A model generated the notes under the pieces. That model saw only the letters and a list, made by a program, of their open reading frames with translations. It was not told where the DNA came from and did not search any database. From the NCBI GenBank assembly GCA_964518635.1, contig CAZFGK010000003.1, forward strand, positions 1 to 64,000: a stretch of DNA of 64,000 bases, read 5' to 3'. The stretch comes from CAZFGK01 sp964518635. GTDB lineage: Bacteria > Zixibacteria > MSB-5A5 > GN15 > FEB-12. Positions 28,601 to 35,311 of the stretch are shown piece by piece; position 1 is the stretch's first letter, and every line of letters starts with the position of its first letter. Both the position numbers and the translations under genes were made by a program.

Positions 28601-28830
28601 GGGATTCCTCCCATGGATGTTTCGATAGCAAAGGTAATCTGCTTTTCGACTTCAAGCGGCGACATTCCCGGAGCTTCGGTGTTAATCTGCACCTGCACGT
28701 TTGTGATATCCGGGACTGCGTCAATTGGTAGCTGATTAAAATTGTAGAAACCAAGAGCGGCAACTGCCAGCGAGGCCAACAGAATGACCCAACGCTGCCT
28801 TATCGAGAGTGCGAGTATATTTTCCAGCAT
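25642..28830 (-). CDS. czcA: CzcA-type Zn/Co/Cd RND efflux pump
   Basis: HME-RND pump of 1062 residues. The family-1 signature DFGIIVDGAVVMVEN gives Asp403, Asp409 and Glu416, corresponding to Asp402/Asp408/Glu415 of Cupriavidus CzcA. This points to divalent metals, in contrast to the CusA-type pump upstream in the window. The three copper Met positions are not matched in the same way (GDIATHAMRIP, PIQMRFNEL). Twelve helices and full length are present. The start ATG 28830 has GAGG six bases upstream and lies 9 bp after czcB. A hairpin terminates the operon after it. Confidence 0.93.
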   Translation of the reverse strand: MLENILALSIRQRWVILLASLAVAALGFYNFNQLPIDAVPDITNVQVQINTEAPGMSPLEVEKQITFAIETSMGGIPHVDYTRSLSRYGLSQVTVVFDEGTDIYFARQLINERLQEARSELPAVAGEPVMGPIATGLGEIYMYTVEPEKGALKPDGQPFTPTDLREVQDWIVKPQLRTIPGVTEVNTIGGFEKQFHVTPDPAKLVSYGLTFHDIMDALSRNNSSVGAGYIEHKGEQYLIRVPGVVSAISDIEDVLVGSEDGTPIRIRDIAEVALGKELRTGAATENGEEIVLGTVFMLMGENSRTVSRRVAERMTEVEKSLPDGVTVRTVYDRTGLVDATLATIRTNLVEGAILVIAILFLLIGNITAALLVAMVIPLSMLLAVTGMVQGKISGNLMSLGAIDFGIIVDGAVVMVENIIRRFGERQHILGRLLTQEERLDEAFVSSAEVAKPTLFGVGIIMIVYLPILTLSGVEGKMFVPMAETVLLALAAALVLTFTFIPAGIAIFLRGKVSEKESIVIRLTKRVYEPALRGVLNFRWQTVSLALAVLVFSIAMASRMGSEFIPSLDEGDIATHAMRIPSTSLSQAIVMQRDIEATIMTFPEVDRVFAKIGTAEIATDPMPPSVADVFIILKPKSEWPDPRKPKVDVMAAIESAVQKLPGNNYEFTQPIQMRFNELISGVRSDVAVKIFGDDLDVMLREGQRIAAVLQKIPGAADVKVEQVTGLPLLTIDIDRGAISRYGLNVSDVQEVVEVAIGGSEVGQVYEGDRRFDLIVRLPEDVRRDMNALEFLPIPLPEVSPDQSPKQSAIFTFSGAADDAEPGYIPLGAIATITIAEGPNQISRENGKRRVVVQANVRDRDLGSFVQEAQSAVSSQVNLPAGYWLTWGGQFENLVAASQRLTIVVPVALLLIFLLLFATFNSLRDSLIVFSGIPLALTGGIFALWSRDIPLSISAGVGFIALSGIAVLNGLVMVSFINKLRSDGAGLDESIITGALTRFRPVLMTALVASLGFIPMAIATGSGAEVQRPLATVVIGGILSSTFLTLLVLPVLYSLFYFRKVLKS

Positions 28831-28839
28831 GAGATCCTC

Positions 28840-30006
28840 TTAGTGTTCGTGACCGGCTTCAGATTTACCGAACTCTGCCTTCAACAGAAAGCTGTTGGTA
28901 GCGACATACAAATCCCCGACGTTTAGTCCACCGAGAATTTCAATGTTTGTACCGTCGTTGGTCCCGAGAGTCACCGTACGGACTTCAAAACCATTGTCGG
29001 ATTTTACAAATACGACTGATTTCCCTTCCACAGTCTGAATTGCGTCGTGAGGGATTGCGATATTTGCGCGCTGTTCGCCAAGCGAAACGGTGGCGGTGAC
29101 AAATGAACCGGGGCGCCATGTCTCGTTTGGATTTGCCAGAGAAACTCGTGCCTGCGTTGTTCTTGTGCGTTCGCCTACAATGGGGCCGATGTAATCGATT
29201 TTTCCGGTGACTGCATTTTTCGAGTCTGAAGTTCCGATACGAACTCGCTGCCCGATCTTTACTTCAGGGAGGTATCGGGAATAGACACTGACTCTTGCCC
29301 AGACTGTACTCATATCTGCAACGACATAGATGTCCTGATCATCCTGCACAAACTCACCGAGCGTGATATGTTTCTCGATGACCGTCCCTGCGACTAATGA
29401 TTTGATCTCATAGGCCGAAACACTTTGATTGCTCTGAATAACCGCGAGCACTTGTCCGGCAGTGACGCGGTCGCCGAGATTGGCACGAACTTCCTGTACA
29501 ATGCCCGGAAAACGAGGAACAATGTGTGCTACTTTATCGGCGTTCAGGACGATTTCGCCGGGCAGCTCGATTACTTTATTTATCACGCCAGCCGATGCGG
29601 TTCGAATTTCCACGCCATTTCGATTCAGAGCATCTTCGGTCATGGTAAGCTTGCCGATTGTTTCACCTGCCACTCCGGCAACTGAGCGTGAGTCTTCATC
29701 GTGACCATGTCCATGGTCGTCTTCGGCGTGCGTGGATTTCCCCTCCTCCGCATGCTCACCTTCGTCACCCTGTTCGCCGGCAGATGAATGATCGTGGGCG
29801 TCACCTTCGGCGTGGTCGTGTTCTTCCCCATCAGTATGTTCGTGAGCTGCTTCTTCAGCATGATCGTGAGCAGACTCTTCGGATTCACTATGTCCATGAT
29901 CGTGAGCATCTGCTCGACGGGGTGGCTCAGAGCGAAAGAGGATGACCGATCCGATGATGAGGCCGATGGCAATAACGGCTGCAATGATACTATAGATGGT
30001 TTTCAT
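28840..30006 (-). CDS. czcB: CzcB-type adaptor with His-rich N-terminal segment
   Basis: Periplasmic membrane-fusion protein of 388 residues. One N-terminal helix (IIAAVIAIGLIIGSVILF) is followed at residues ~34-107 by a segment very rich in His, Asp and Glu (HDHGHSESEE, then repeated HDHAE-like units). This is a typical Zn/Co/Cd-buffering tail. The adaptor domains follow: IVQEVRANLGDRVTAGQVLA (lipoyl half), YLPEVKIGQRVRIG and IPHDAIQTVEGKSVVFV. The C-terminus ends AGHEH. It starts 2 bp after czcC and ends 9 bp before czcA, so the three are one transcript. Confidence 0.92.
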   Translation of the reverse strand: MKTIYSIIAAVIAIGLIIGSVILFRSEPPRRADAHDHGHSESEESAHDHAEEAAHEHTDGEEHDHAEGDAHDHSSAGEQGDEGEHAEEGKSTHAEDDHGHGHDEDSRSVAGVAGETIGKLTMTEDALNRNGVEIRTASAGVINKVIELPGEIVLNADKVAHIVPRFPGIVQEVRANLGDRVTAGQVLAVIQSNQSVSAYEIKSLVAGTVIEKHITLGEFVQDDQDIYVVADMSTVWARVSVYSRYLPEVKIGQRVRIGTSDSKNAVTGKIDYIGPIVGERTRTTQARVSLANPNETWRPGSFVTATVSLGEQRANIAIPHDAIQTVEGKSVVFVKSDNGFEVRTVTLGTNDGTNIEILGGLNVGDLYVATNSFLLKAEFGKSEAGHEH

Positions 30007-30008
30007 GA

Positions 30009-31331
30009 TTAACGGCTCCCTATGGCCGACAGGCGATGTCCGGTGAGTCTTTCAATTGCCAAGGCCGTCTCAGTTCCGGAAAGGAGAAGATCGGTCAGGC
30101 GTTGTTTCAGTTTTACAAGATCCTGGCGCGACTGGAGTACGTTCAGGTAAGGCAGGCTTCCAAGCCGATAGGCAGCATCAGTGGCTTCCATCGCACGTTC
30201 GGCCAAAGGCAGCAGAGTCTCTTCAATTTGGTGTATCTGCCGCGAGTAGGTCGCAAGCAGACTGAGATGCGACTGAAGTGAATTCAATGTTTCACGTTTG
30301 TACGCAGCAATACGTGCCTCAGCTTGTGCTACAGCTGCGCCGGCGGAAGCGATTTTCCCCTGGTTTCTGTCTGAAAGCGGAAGGGGTAGCGATGTCCAGA
30401 CAAGAAAGGCATTGTCGTCATCATCAAACAATCTTCGGTAGCCTGCTCCGAGGGTCAGGTCCGGTCGAAACGAGACTCTATTACTTTGCAATTCGGCCTC
30501 ACGTGCATCGCGCTCGAATTCGAGAGCAAGCAAGTCAGGATGAGTGGCCAGCAGGCCTTCGAGTGGTACGGTAACCTTTCGATCCAGCCACCATCGGAGT
30601 GAGCCGTCGATGGTATCGGGTAGTGAACTTCCTCCCCAGAGAGAAGCCAGCATCTGACGATTTCGGCTAAAATGAGCAGTCTGAGTTTCAAGCTCGATCT
30701 CAGCTTCAAACTCCACTTCACGTGCTCTCAAAAGATCGACTTCAGGAACTGCCCCTTCGGCGAATTTATTTGCCGCGACTTCTCGAATGTTTTTCGCGAT
30801 TGTAACCCCTTCGCGAGTATTATCGAGATAAAGCTCACTCGCGACTACTCGGTAGTATGCCACGCTGGCTTGAATGAAAAGGTCGAGCAGCGAAGAATGG
30901 TAGCTCTGCTCGTACATTTGTATCTCATGCGCTATTGACTGCTTGTGTATTGAGCGTTTCCCCCACAGCCCAATCTCCTTTTCGATCCCAATCGTAAGCT
31001 CACCAATACCGCTAGTTGAGCTGCGACCGAAATTCGCTACTTCAAGACTTACAGTCGGATTTTGACCCTTGCCTGCCTGTATGAGTTTTCCCTGCGCTGC
31101 AATCGACGACGCACGAGCGACAAGCAATTCAGGGTGATTCATCAACACTCGGTTGACAGCCTCTCGCAAACTGAGACCAGTTGCGTTCATTTCAGATGAA
31201 TCTACTTCTGAAAGAAGTTCACGAAGGAGAACAGGCCGATCATCAATTTCTGAACCGGAAGACTGTCCGAAAGACATCGATCCGAATATCAGTGGACAAA
31301 ATGTTACACAGAAGAAAAGAATCATTCGCAT
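30009..31331 (-). CDS. czcC: CzcC-type TolC-family outer-membrane channel
   Basis: Outer-membrane factor of 440 residues for the CzcBA exporter. A signal peptide (ILFFCVTFCPLIFGSMSFG) leads into two TolC-type helical repeats. Landmarks are LSLREAVNRVLMNHPELLVARA, the strand NPTVSLEVANFG, EVDLLRAREVEFEAEIELE and the second repeat RAMEATDAAYRLGSLPYLNVLQ. Length and spacing are normal for the family. It precedes czcB by 2 bp and follows the Cys-rich leader by ~105 bp. Confidence 0.9.
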   Translation of the reverse strand: MRMILFFCVTFCPLIFGSMSFGQSSGSEIDDRPVLLRELLSEVDSSEMNATGLSLREAVNRVLMNHPELLVARASSIAAQGKLIQAGKGQNPTVSLEVANFGRSSTSGIGELTIGIEKEIGLWGKRSIHKQSIAHEIQMYEQSYHSSLLDLFIQASVAYYRVVASELYLDNTREGVTIAKNIREVAANKFAEGAVPEVDLLRAREVEFEAEIELETQTAHFSRNRQMLASLWGGSSLPDTIDGSLRWWLDRKVTVPLEGLLATHPDLLALEFERDAREAELQSNRVSFRPDLTLGAGYRRLFDDDDNAFLVWTSLPLPLSDRNQGKIASAGAAVAQAEARIAAYKRETLNSLQSHLSLLATYSRQIHQIEETLLPLAERAMEATDAAYRLGSLPYLNVLQSRQDLVKLKQRLTDLLLSGTETALAIERLTGHRLSAIGSR

Positions 31332-31436
31332 GCAGAAACTCCACTACAGGTTTTGATCGCCTGCTGCCATGCAGACAACGACAAGCACCCACCTGACCTT
31401 GATTGTCAGGCGGACTTATAAAGTGTGTGGAGTGAA

Positions 31437-31856
31437 TCAGCAGCGAGTTGGGATGGGATTTTCAGCGAACTCAGAAAAGTCTGGAGGAGAAATGAGATGA
31501 ACTTCGTCCGATTGTCCTATCAAGAATTGATAGTTGGCAAGAGACGAATGAAATTCTACTTGTGCCAAGAAGGGAAATTCAACCTGTGCGGCCTCTAACC
31601 GAGAAGCTGCTCGGCCATACGAATCAAGCAATTGGTCTTGGCAATCGCCGCAATCTGAATCACGTTCAGCCATCTCGGAAGACTTGACTCCGATCATGCT
31701 AATCTCTGCGAGACAACAACCGTCTTGTAGTCGCTCAACCGAAACTCGGCCGTCGGATTCCACGCAAACGACCAAACCACCCACTGAAAGAAAGCAGGTA
31801 GAAAGGAGTTGAATGAATATAAGGAACCAAGCCATCTGTTTGCTGTAAGCTTTCAC
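31437..31856 (-). CDS. Cys-rich secreted protein leading the czc operon
   Basis: A 139-residue protein: signal helix, then VVCVESDGRVSVERLQDGCC and DCGDCQDQLL, then a poorly conserved tail. The C..(D)G...E...CC...C..C.D pattern occurs in small proteins at the head of heavy-metal RND operons in other bacteria (family knowledge, unnamed). The GTG start at 31856 is six bases from a GATACT box, which with TTTACT 17 bp upstream could be the operon promoter. In that case the transcript would be nearly leaderless, or the ATG at residue 8 is used. Confidence 0.65.
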   Translation of the reverse strand: MKAYSKQMAWFLIFIQLLSTCFLSVGGLVVCVESDGRVSVERLQDGCCLAEISMIGVKSSEMAERDSDCGDCQDQLLDSYGRAASRLEAAQVEFPFLAQVEFHSSLANYQFLIGQSDEVHLISPPDFSEFAENPIPTRC

Positions 31857-31859
31857 ATC

Positions 31860-31896
31860 TCAAGTATCGGATAGTTTCAGCAATAAGTAAAGCGGT
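31860..31896 (-). promoter_or_regulatory. Candidate promoter of the czc operon
   Basis: On the minus strand TTTACT is followed after 17 bases by GATACT and then TGA. The GATACTTGA part resembles TATACTTGA at the same place before the cus leader gene (25312-25320). Matches to the sigma-70 consensus are four of six in each box. Confidence 0.3.
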
Positions 31897-32002
31897 GCGC
31901 AAAACGACAGTCTATCCAGCGTAATGAAGTCCTTGCCGTTCAATGACTTCTTCTGTGATATGAACAGCCCCGCTATCATTTGAATTTGATCCCTTTGACC
32001 GA

Positions 32003-32095
32003 CTAAGCGGCCTGATTTTTTACCACCCAGTTGCGGAACTCGTCTCTCCGACCCCGTTTTTTTCTCAAATTGGTCAGCTCATACCAACCATTCAT
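32003..32095 (-). repeat. Small reading frame containing repeated peptide RGRRDEFRNWV, copy 1
   Basis: A 30-codon frame from an ATG at 32095 to TAG. Its part at 32026-32056 is 29/31 identical to a second copy at 33687-33717. Both mismatches are third-position synonymous changes (TTC/TTT, CGG/CGT) in the minus-strand reading. Both copies end in an Ala-Ala tail before the stop. Probably a gene remnant or a tiny gene; family unknown. Confidence 0.45.
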
Positions 32096-32205
32096 TGGCT
32101 ATATTATCTATGAAGAAAGAGAAGCCCACATTGTGGCTCAGTTTGCAAAGGACTGCCGACACGCATCTGCTTACGGGCTTTGGTCAAGGTGATGGTTGTC
32201 GTTGT

Positions 32206-32559
32206 ATGTCATTAAGAATCGTTTCAACGAAATTGCAGGATGTTATCCGAAGCTATCTGAAGTTAGTGATTGTCGGATTGTTTCTCTTTCCTTCAGTCAG
32301 CGGCATCACAGAAAACATAAATCAACATGGATCGTTATCTTCATCACGTGTCGACGCTGATCTGGAAGCAAAACTCCGCTCTTCGTCTCCGTTTGACACG
32401 GTCACCGTCGACCTAAGTGTCTTTGGGGGTATCGAAGCGGCCGAGCTGAACAGGATTCTCGACTCCACTTGCACCACTCTTTCCCAACGGCGTCAAAGCG
32501 GTGTCCTGATCTTACAGGAAAGAGCGAATAAGTCGCTTCACTATGAGCAAGTGTTGTGA
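32206..32559 (+). pseudogene. Orphan prodomain of a subtilisin-like (S8) protease
   Basis: About 117 residues: signal-like helix LKLVIVGLFLFPSVSG, then a domain resembling the propeptide of S8 proteases (VDADLEAKL, SSPFDTVTVDLSV, then the helix LSQRRQSGVLILQERANKSL). In complete proteases this helix leads to the catalytic domain; here a stop follows at once and no D/H/S catalytic motifs are found downstream in any frame before the permease. The start may be ATG 32206 or further upstream at 32110. It is either a truncated remnant or a stand-alone inhibitor-like protein. Confidence 0.45.
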
Positions 32560-32631
32560 CTAACGCTCTTGCCGCTTTGGATTTATGACTCTTGATCATG
32601 TATTCTATCGAAGAATAGGCTTAGCTAGAGA

Positions 32632-33582
32632 GTGCACTACTTTACTTTATTTCTGATCGCTCTTGCTTCATTGTTATCAGAAGTCTGGCTTTGGCTGGTG
32701 GTAGGATTTCTAATGGCGGGAGTAGTCATAGAATTTGTGCCGAAAAAAACTGTTGTTAGACATTTTGGTGACAACACGTTCAAGGGGCTTATCAAAGCAT
32801 CAATAGCCGGGCTTATTGCCTCGACGTGTTCGTGTGGAGCGATTCCTATGGCAGTCTCACTCCGTCAAAAAGGAGCGAGTACTGCAGTTGCACTTACGTT
32901 TTTGTTGGCAACGCCCTGGTCGGGAATACCTCAATTTCTAGTCTTGAGCAGGTTCTTGGGTGTCGTGAACACAATCGTGATCACGGGATCGGCTTTGTCG
33001 GCTTCTTTGATCACGGGAATGGTTTTATCAAGACTGGAACGACGCAAGCTGATTGAAGGACCGCACGTATCGGCCGTCTTGTGTTGTGGTTGCTCATGCG
33101 TTTCTGGAGACAATTGCAACTGTGATGAAAAACATGGAAAACCATCAGGCAATCGACTCTGGCGGGTGCTTGTCGGGGCGTGGGATAGTTTTCTTGATAT
33201 CGGTAAGTTCATGGTCATTGGACTTGTTCTTTCTGCCGCACTTTTGGCATTTGTGCCACACGACATCGTCGGAAAAGTCCTTGGAAGTGGTAACTCTTCG
33301 CTGGCAATTCTTCTGGCCGTACCTGTGAGCGCTGTGATCGAACTATGCTCTGAAGGATTTAGCATTCTCGCCGGTCAACTTTACGTGATGGGAGCCAGTT
33401 TGGGGGTTGTGTTCGTTATGATTATGGTTGGCGTAACTACTGACATGACTGAGATATCTATCGTGTGGGGAAAATTCGGCAAGCGGTCAGCGGTTGCATA
33501 TCTGCTTTGTGCGACCTCTGTGGCGATTGTTATCGCCTACTTTCTAAACCTTGTTCAGTCGATAATCCAGAGCCACACGTGA
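32632..33582 (+). CDS. SO_0444/ArsP-type permease with Cys-rich central loop
   Basis: Membrane permease of 316 residues with about eight helices in two halves. The half-repeat motif TCSCGAIPMAVSLRQKGAS contains the CSCG signature of the SO_0444 Cu/Zn efflux and ArsP families. The central cytoplasmic loop has LCCGCSCVSGDNCNCDEK, eight cysteines in 18 residues, likely metal-binding. The second half carries IELCSEGFSILAGQLY. The start is a GTG at 32632 with a weak SD. Its place beside two metal efflux operons and before the recombinase supports a metal or metalloid export role. Confidence 0.82.
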   Translation: MHYFTLFLIALASLLSEVWLWLVVGFLMAGVVIEFVPKKTVVRHFGDNTFKGLIKASIAGLIASTCSCGAIPMAVSLRQKGASTAVALTFLLATPWSGIPQFLVLSRFLGVVNTIVITGSALSASLITGMVLSRLERRKLIEGPHVSAVLCCGCSCVSGDNCNCDEKHGKPSGNRLWRVLVGAWDSFLDIGKFMVIGLVLSAALLAFVPHDIVGKVLGSGNSSLAILLAVPVSAVIELCSEGFSILAGQLYVMGASLGVVFVMIMVGVTTDMTEISIVWGKFGKRSAVAYLLCATSVAIVIAYFLNLVQSIIQSHT

Positions 33583-33863
33583 TGCTAGCGTACGTTCTCG
33601 CATTGAGTTACAAGGATTGGCACACTAACTGAATCGAGCAGGGGAACTTGCTCGAACCCGCCTTCATGCCGCTGCTCCACTAATAACCCAGTTGCGAAAC
33701 TCGTCTCTACGACCCCGCTCCATGGAAAAAACCGGCGTGTTGCCCGAGTCTATGCGGCATTCACGAAATGCTCTATCAGGTAACCAAAGGTTCTACTCTT
33801 GTCCGCTTCGGGGAACCATTTTTTTTGCAGTATCAAATTCCTGAATGATGCATTGGCCTCGAC
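33583..33863. other. Intergenic region with second repeat copy
   Basis: About 280 bp between the convergent permease and recombinase genes. It contains a CGAGCA...TGCTCG hairpin (33635-33654) without T-run, and the second RGRRDEFRNWV repeat on the minus strand. Nothing else is recognisable. Confidence 0.5.
33664..33723 (-). repeat. Small reading frame containing repeated peptide RGRRDEFRNWV, copy 2
   Basis: A minus-strand frame of 19 codons from ATG 33723 (open back to 33792) ending AAA-stop. Positions 33687-33717 match copy 1 at 32026-32056 in direct orientation, 1661 bp away, with the protease-prodomain fragment and the permease between them. Confidence 0.45.
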
Positions 33864-34790
33864 TCAAATGCGAAGCCCAGCCGCTGGACTATATTTTTCG
33901 TACGCTACGTTGAGGTCATCTGTCGAAAGATGCACGTACCGTTGCGTTACTGTAAGAGACGAGTGTCCGAGTATCTTCTGTAAAACTGCGGGATTCCCAC
34001 CCATGCGAATGAACTGCGACGCGCTACTGTGTCTGACGAGATGCGGGTGTAAGTAAATCCCTACTCGTTTGCCAGCTATCGAGAAGATGCGATGCCCTCG
34101 CCGTGGATCAATTTTGCCGCCTGTTCGATTGGCAAAGAGCAACTCAGCCTTGTTCCCTGCCCGGTACTTGAGAATGTAGGTATGAATTGCTTTTGCGGTA
34201 CGGTCTGATATCGGCGCAATTCGTTCTTTCCTGCCTTTGCCGAACACTTTGACCAAACGTGAGCGGAGATCAACATCTTCAATTTTGAGACTCAAAAGTT
34301 CGTTCAGGCGCAACATTGCATCATACATTAGGAGAATCATGCAATAGGAGCGAGCACCATAGCGCGTGGCGCGATTGAGTCGACTGAGGACGCAGCTCAT
34401 CTGCTCTTGACTGAGCACTGCTTTAACTTTTTGCTCTGCTCGTACGAGCGAAATTTTCGCTGTCGGATCGGACTTGATGAGTCCCTCGCTCAATAGATGC
34501 TTATAGAACACTTTGAAGACGCGAATGCGTCCATTGACAGTCGCGGCGGAGACTGAATCGAGAATACTCATGAGATATGCTTGGAGATCGCGCTGTGTCA
34601 GTTCCTGCACTCCCTTGTGAAGATTCGCGCAGTACTTCACCAAATACGCTAATCGTTCAGCGTAGCATTTGAGCGTTGACGGTGTGAGATTTTTCACACG
34701 ACAAGCAAATGCAAAACTCTCTAGAAGTTCGCGCCCCACTCCAGAAGTGTCGGCGTATTCCGCAACGTTCTTGAATGACCATTGTGTCAT
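33864..34790 (-). CDS. Tyrosine recombinase / integrase (XerC/D-like)
   Basis: A 308-residue site-specific recombinase. The N-terminal SAM-like core-binding domain covers about residues 20-110 (LTPSTLKCYAERLAYLV). The catalytic domain shows all active-site residues: Arg in MLRLNELLSL, Lys in FGKGRKERIAP, His-x-x-Arg in HPHLVRHSSA, His in ILGHSSLTVTQRY and Tyr in that last segment. ATG 34790 has GGAGG at seven bases. It starts ~115 bp from the 3' end of tRNA-Asn, the usual location of an island integrase. A housekeeping Xer is less likely, given the Met-Leu-Arg-Leu box variant and the neighbourhood. Confidence 0.88.
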   Translation of the reverse strand: MTQWSFKNVAEYADTSGVGRELLESFAFACRVKNLTPSTLKCYAERLAYLVKYCANLHKGVQELTQRDLQAYLMSILDSVSAATVNGRIRVFKVFYKHLLSEGLIKSDPTAKISLVRAEQKVKAVLSQEQMSCVLSRLNRATRYGARSYCMILLMYDAMLRLNELLSLKIEDVDLRSRLVKVFGKGRKERIAPISDRTAKAIHTYILKYRAGNKAELLFANRTGGKIDPRRGHRIFSIAGKRVGIYLHPHLVRHSSASQFIRMGGNPAVLQKILGHSSLTVTQRYVHLSTDDLNVAYEKYSPAAGLRI

Positions 34791-34904
34791 CAGGTGGCCT
34801 CCATGCACTCAATTTGGTCAATTACCTGACCGGTTTTGGCACTTGTGGCACCTGATAACTTGTTGAACTGGAATTACTTAGCGAAGTTATTGTCCGATTA
34901 AATG

Positions 34905-34977
34905 CTCCCCCGGCAGGACTCGAACCTGCGACCCGCTGATTAACAGTCAGCTGCTCTACCGGCTGAGCTACAGGGGA
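34905..34977 (-). tRNA. tRNA-Asn (anticodon GTT)
   Basis: A complete 73-nt cloverleaf. The acceptor TCCCCTG pairs with CGGGGGA with one G-U. The D arm contains AGCTCAGCCGGTAGAGC, the anticodon loop CTGTTAA has anticodon GTT, and the T arm is GCAGGTTCGAGTCCTGC. CCA is not encoded (GCA follows). Its 3' end faces the recombinase gene, so it is the likely attachment site of the island. Confidence 0.95.
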
Positions 34978-35311
34978 GTGTAGAATTGGCGATTGGCTGC
35001 GCCAGACGGCTGTCTGTCACAGAGTCGGTAAAATAGCCCAAGAGCTTCACCTGTCAACGGGCATTTCTTCCCTCCTCCCGATTCCCTGCTCCACTCTCGC
35101 TCTCCTTTCCTAATCCCTTGTCATTCAATCGAAAAGTTGCCTCCACAAATCCAAATGCGGTGGGTTCGGCTGAGAAGACAACCCACCCCCGACTCGCCAA
35201 AGGTGAAAGCTTGCTAACGCCCGCCGCAAATTCGGAACAAATCGGAAAAGGGACTCGTAGAACCAGACAGTTACCATTGCCCCATTCAATTGAATGGAAA
35301 GGAGCCAAACT
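34978..35311. other. Intergenic region upstream of the PDZ gene
   Basis: About 330 bp between tRNA-Asn and the double-PDZ gene, no gene seen. It contains the promoter region of the tRNA (not recognised) and a 16-bp perfect palindrome just before the PDZ start. Confidence 0.6.
35282..35297. promoter_or_regulatory. Perfect 16-bp palindrome, candidate operator
   Basis: CCATTCAATTGAATGG is a perfect palindrome one base before the AAGGAG SD of the PDZ gene (ATG at 35312). Such a site can bind a dimeric repressor or form a small hairpin over the SD. The function is inferred. Confidence 0.4.

Larger units (their letters stand above)
15985..34977. mobile_element. Putative heavy-metal-resistance island abutting tRNA-Asn
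   Basis: The block runs from an IS3 remnant and a broken replication-relaxation gene through two metal efflux operons, an orphan permease and repeats to a tyrosine recombinase. The recombinase starts ~115 bp from the 3' end of an intact tRNA-Asn. Recombinase next to a tRNA 3' end is the usual layout of an integrated island. No copy of the tRNA 3' end was found at the left side, so the true left boundary is unknown and decay is likely. Confidence 0.4.

Noticed and set aside
33636..33662. Possible att copy of tRNA-Asn (CTCGAACC similarity)
   Set aside because: Only about eight contiguous matching bases and no extension into the rest of the tRNA 3' end; expected by chance.
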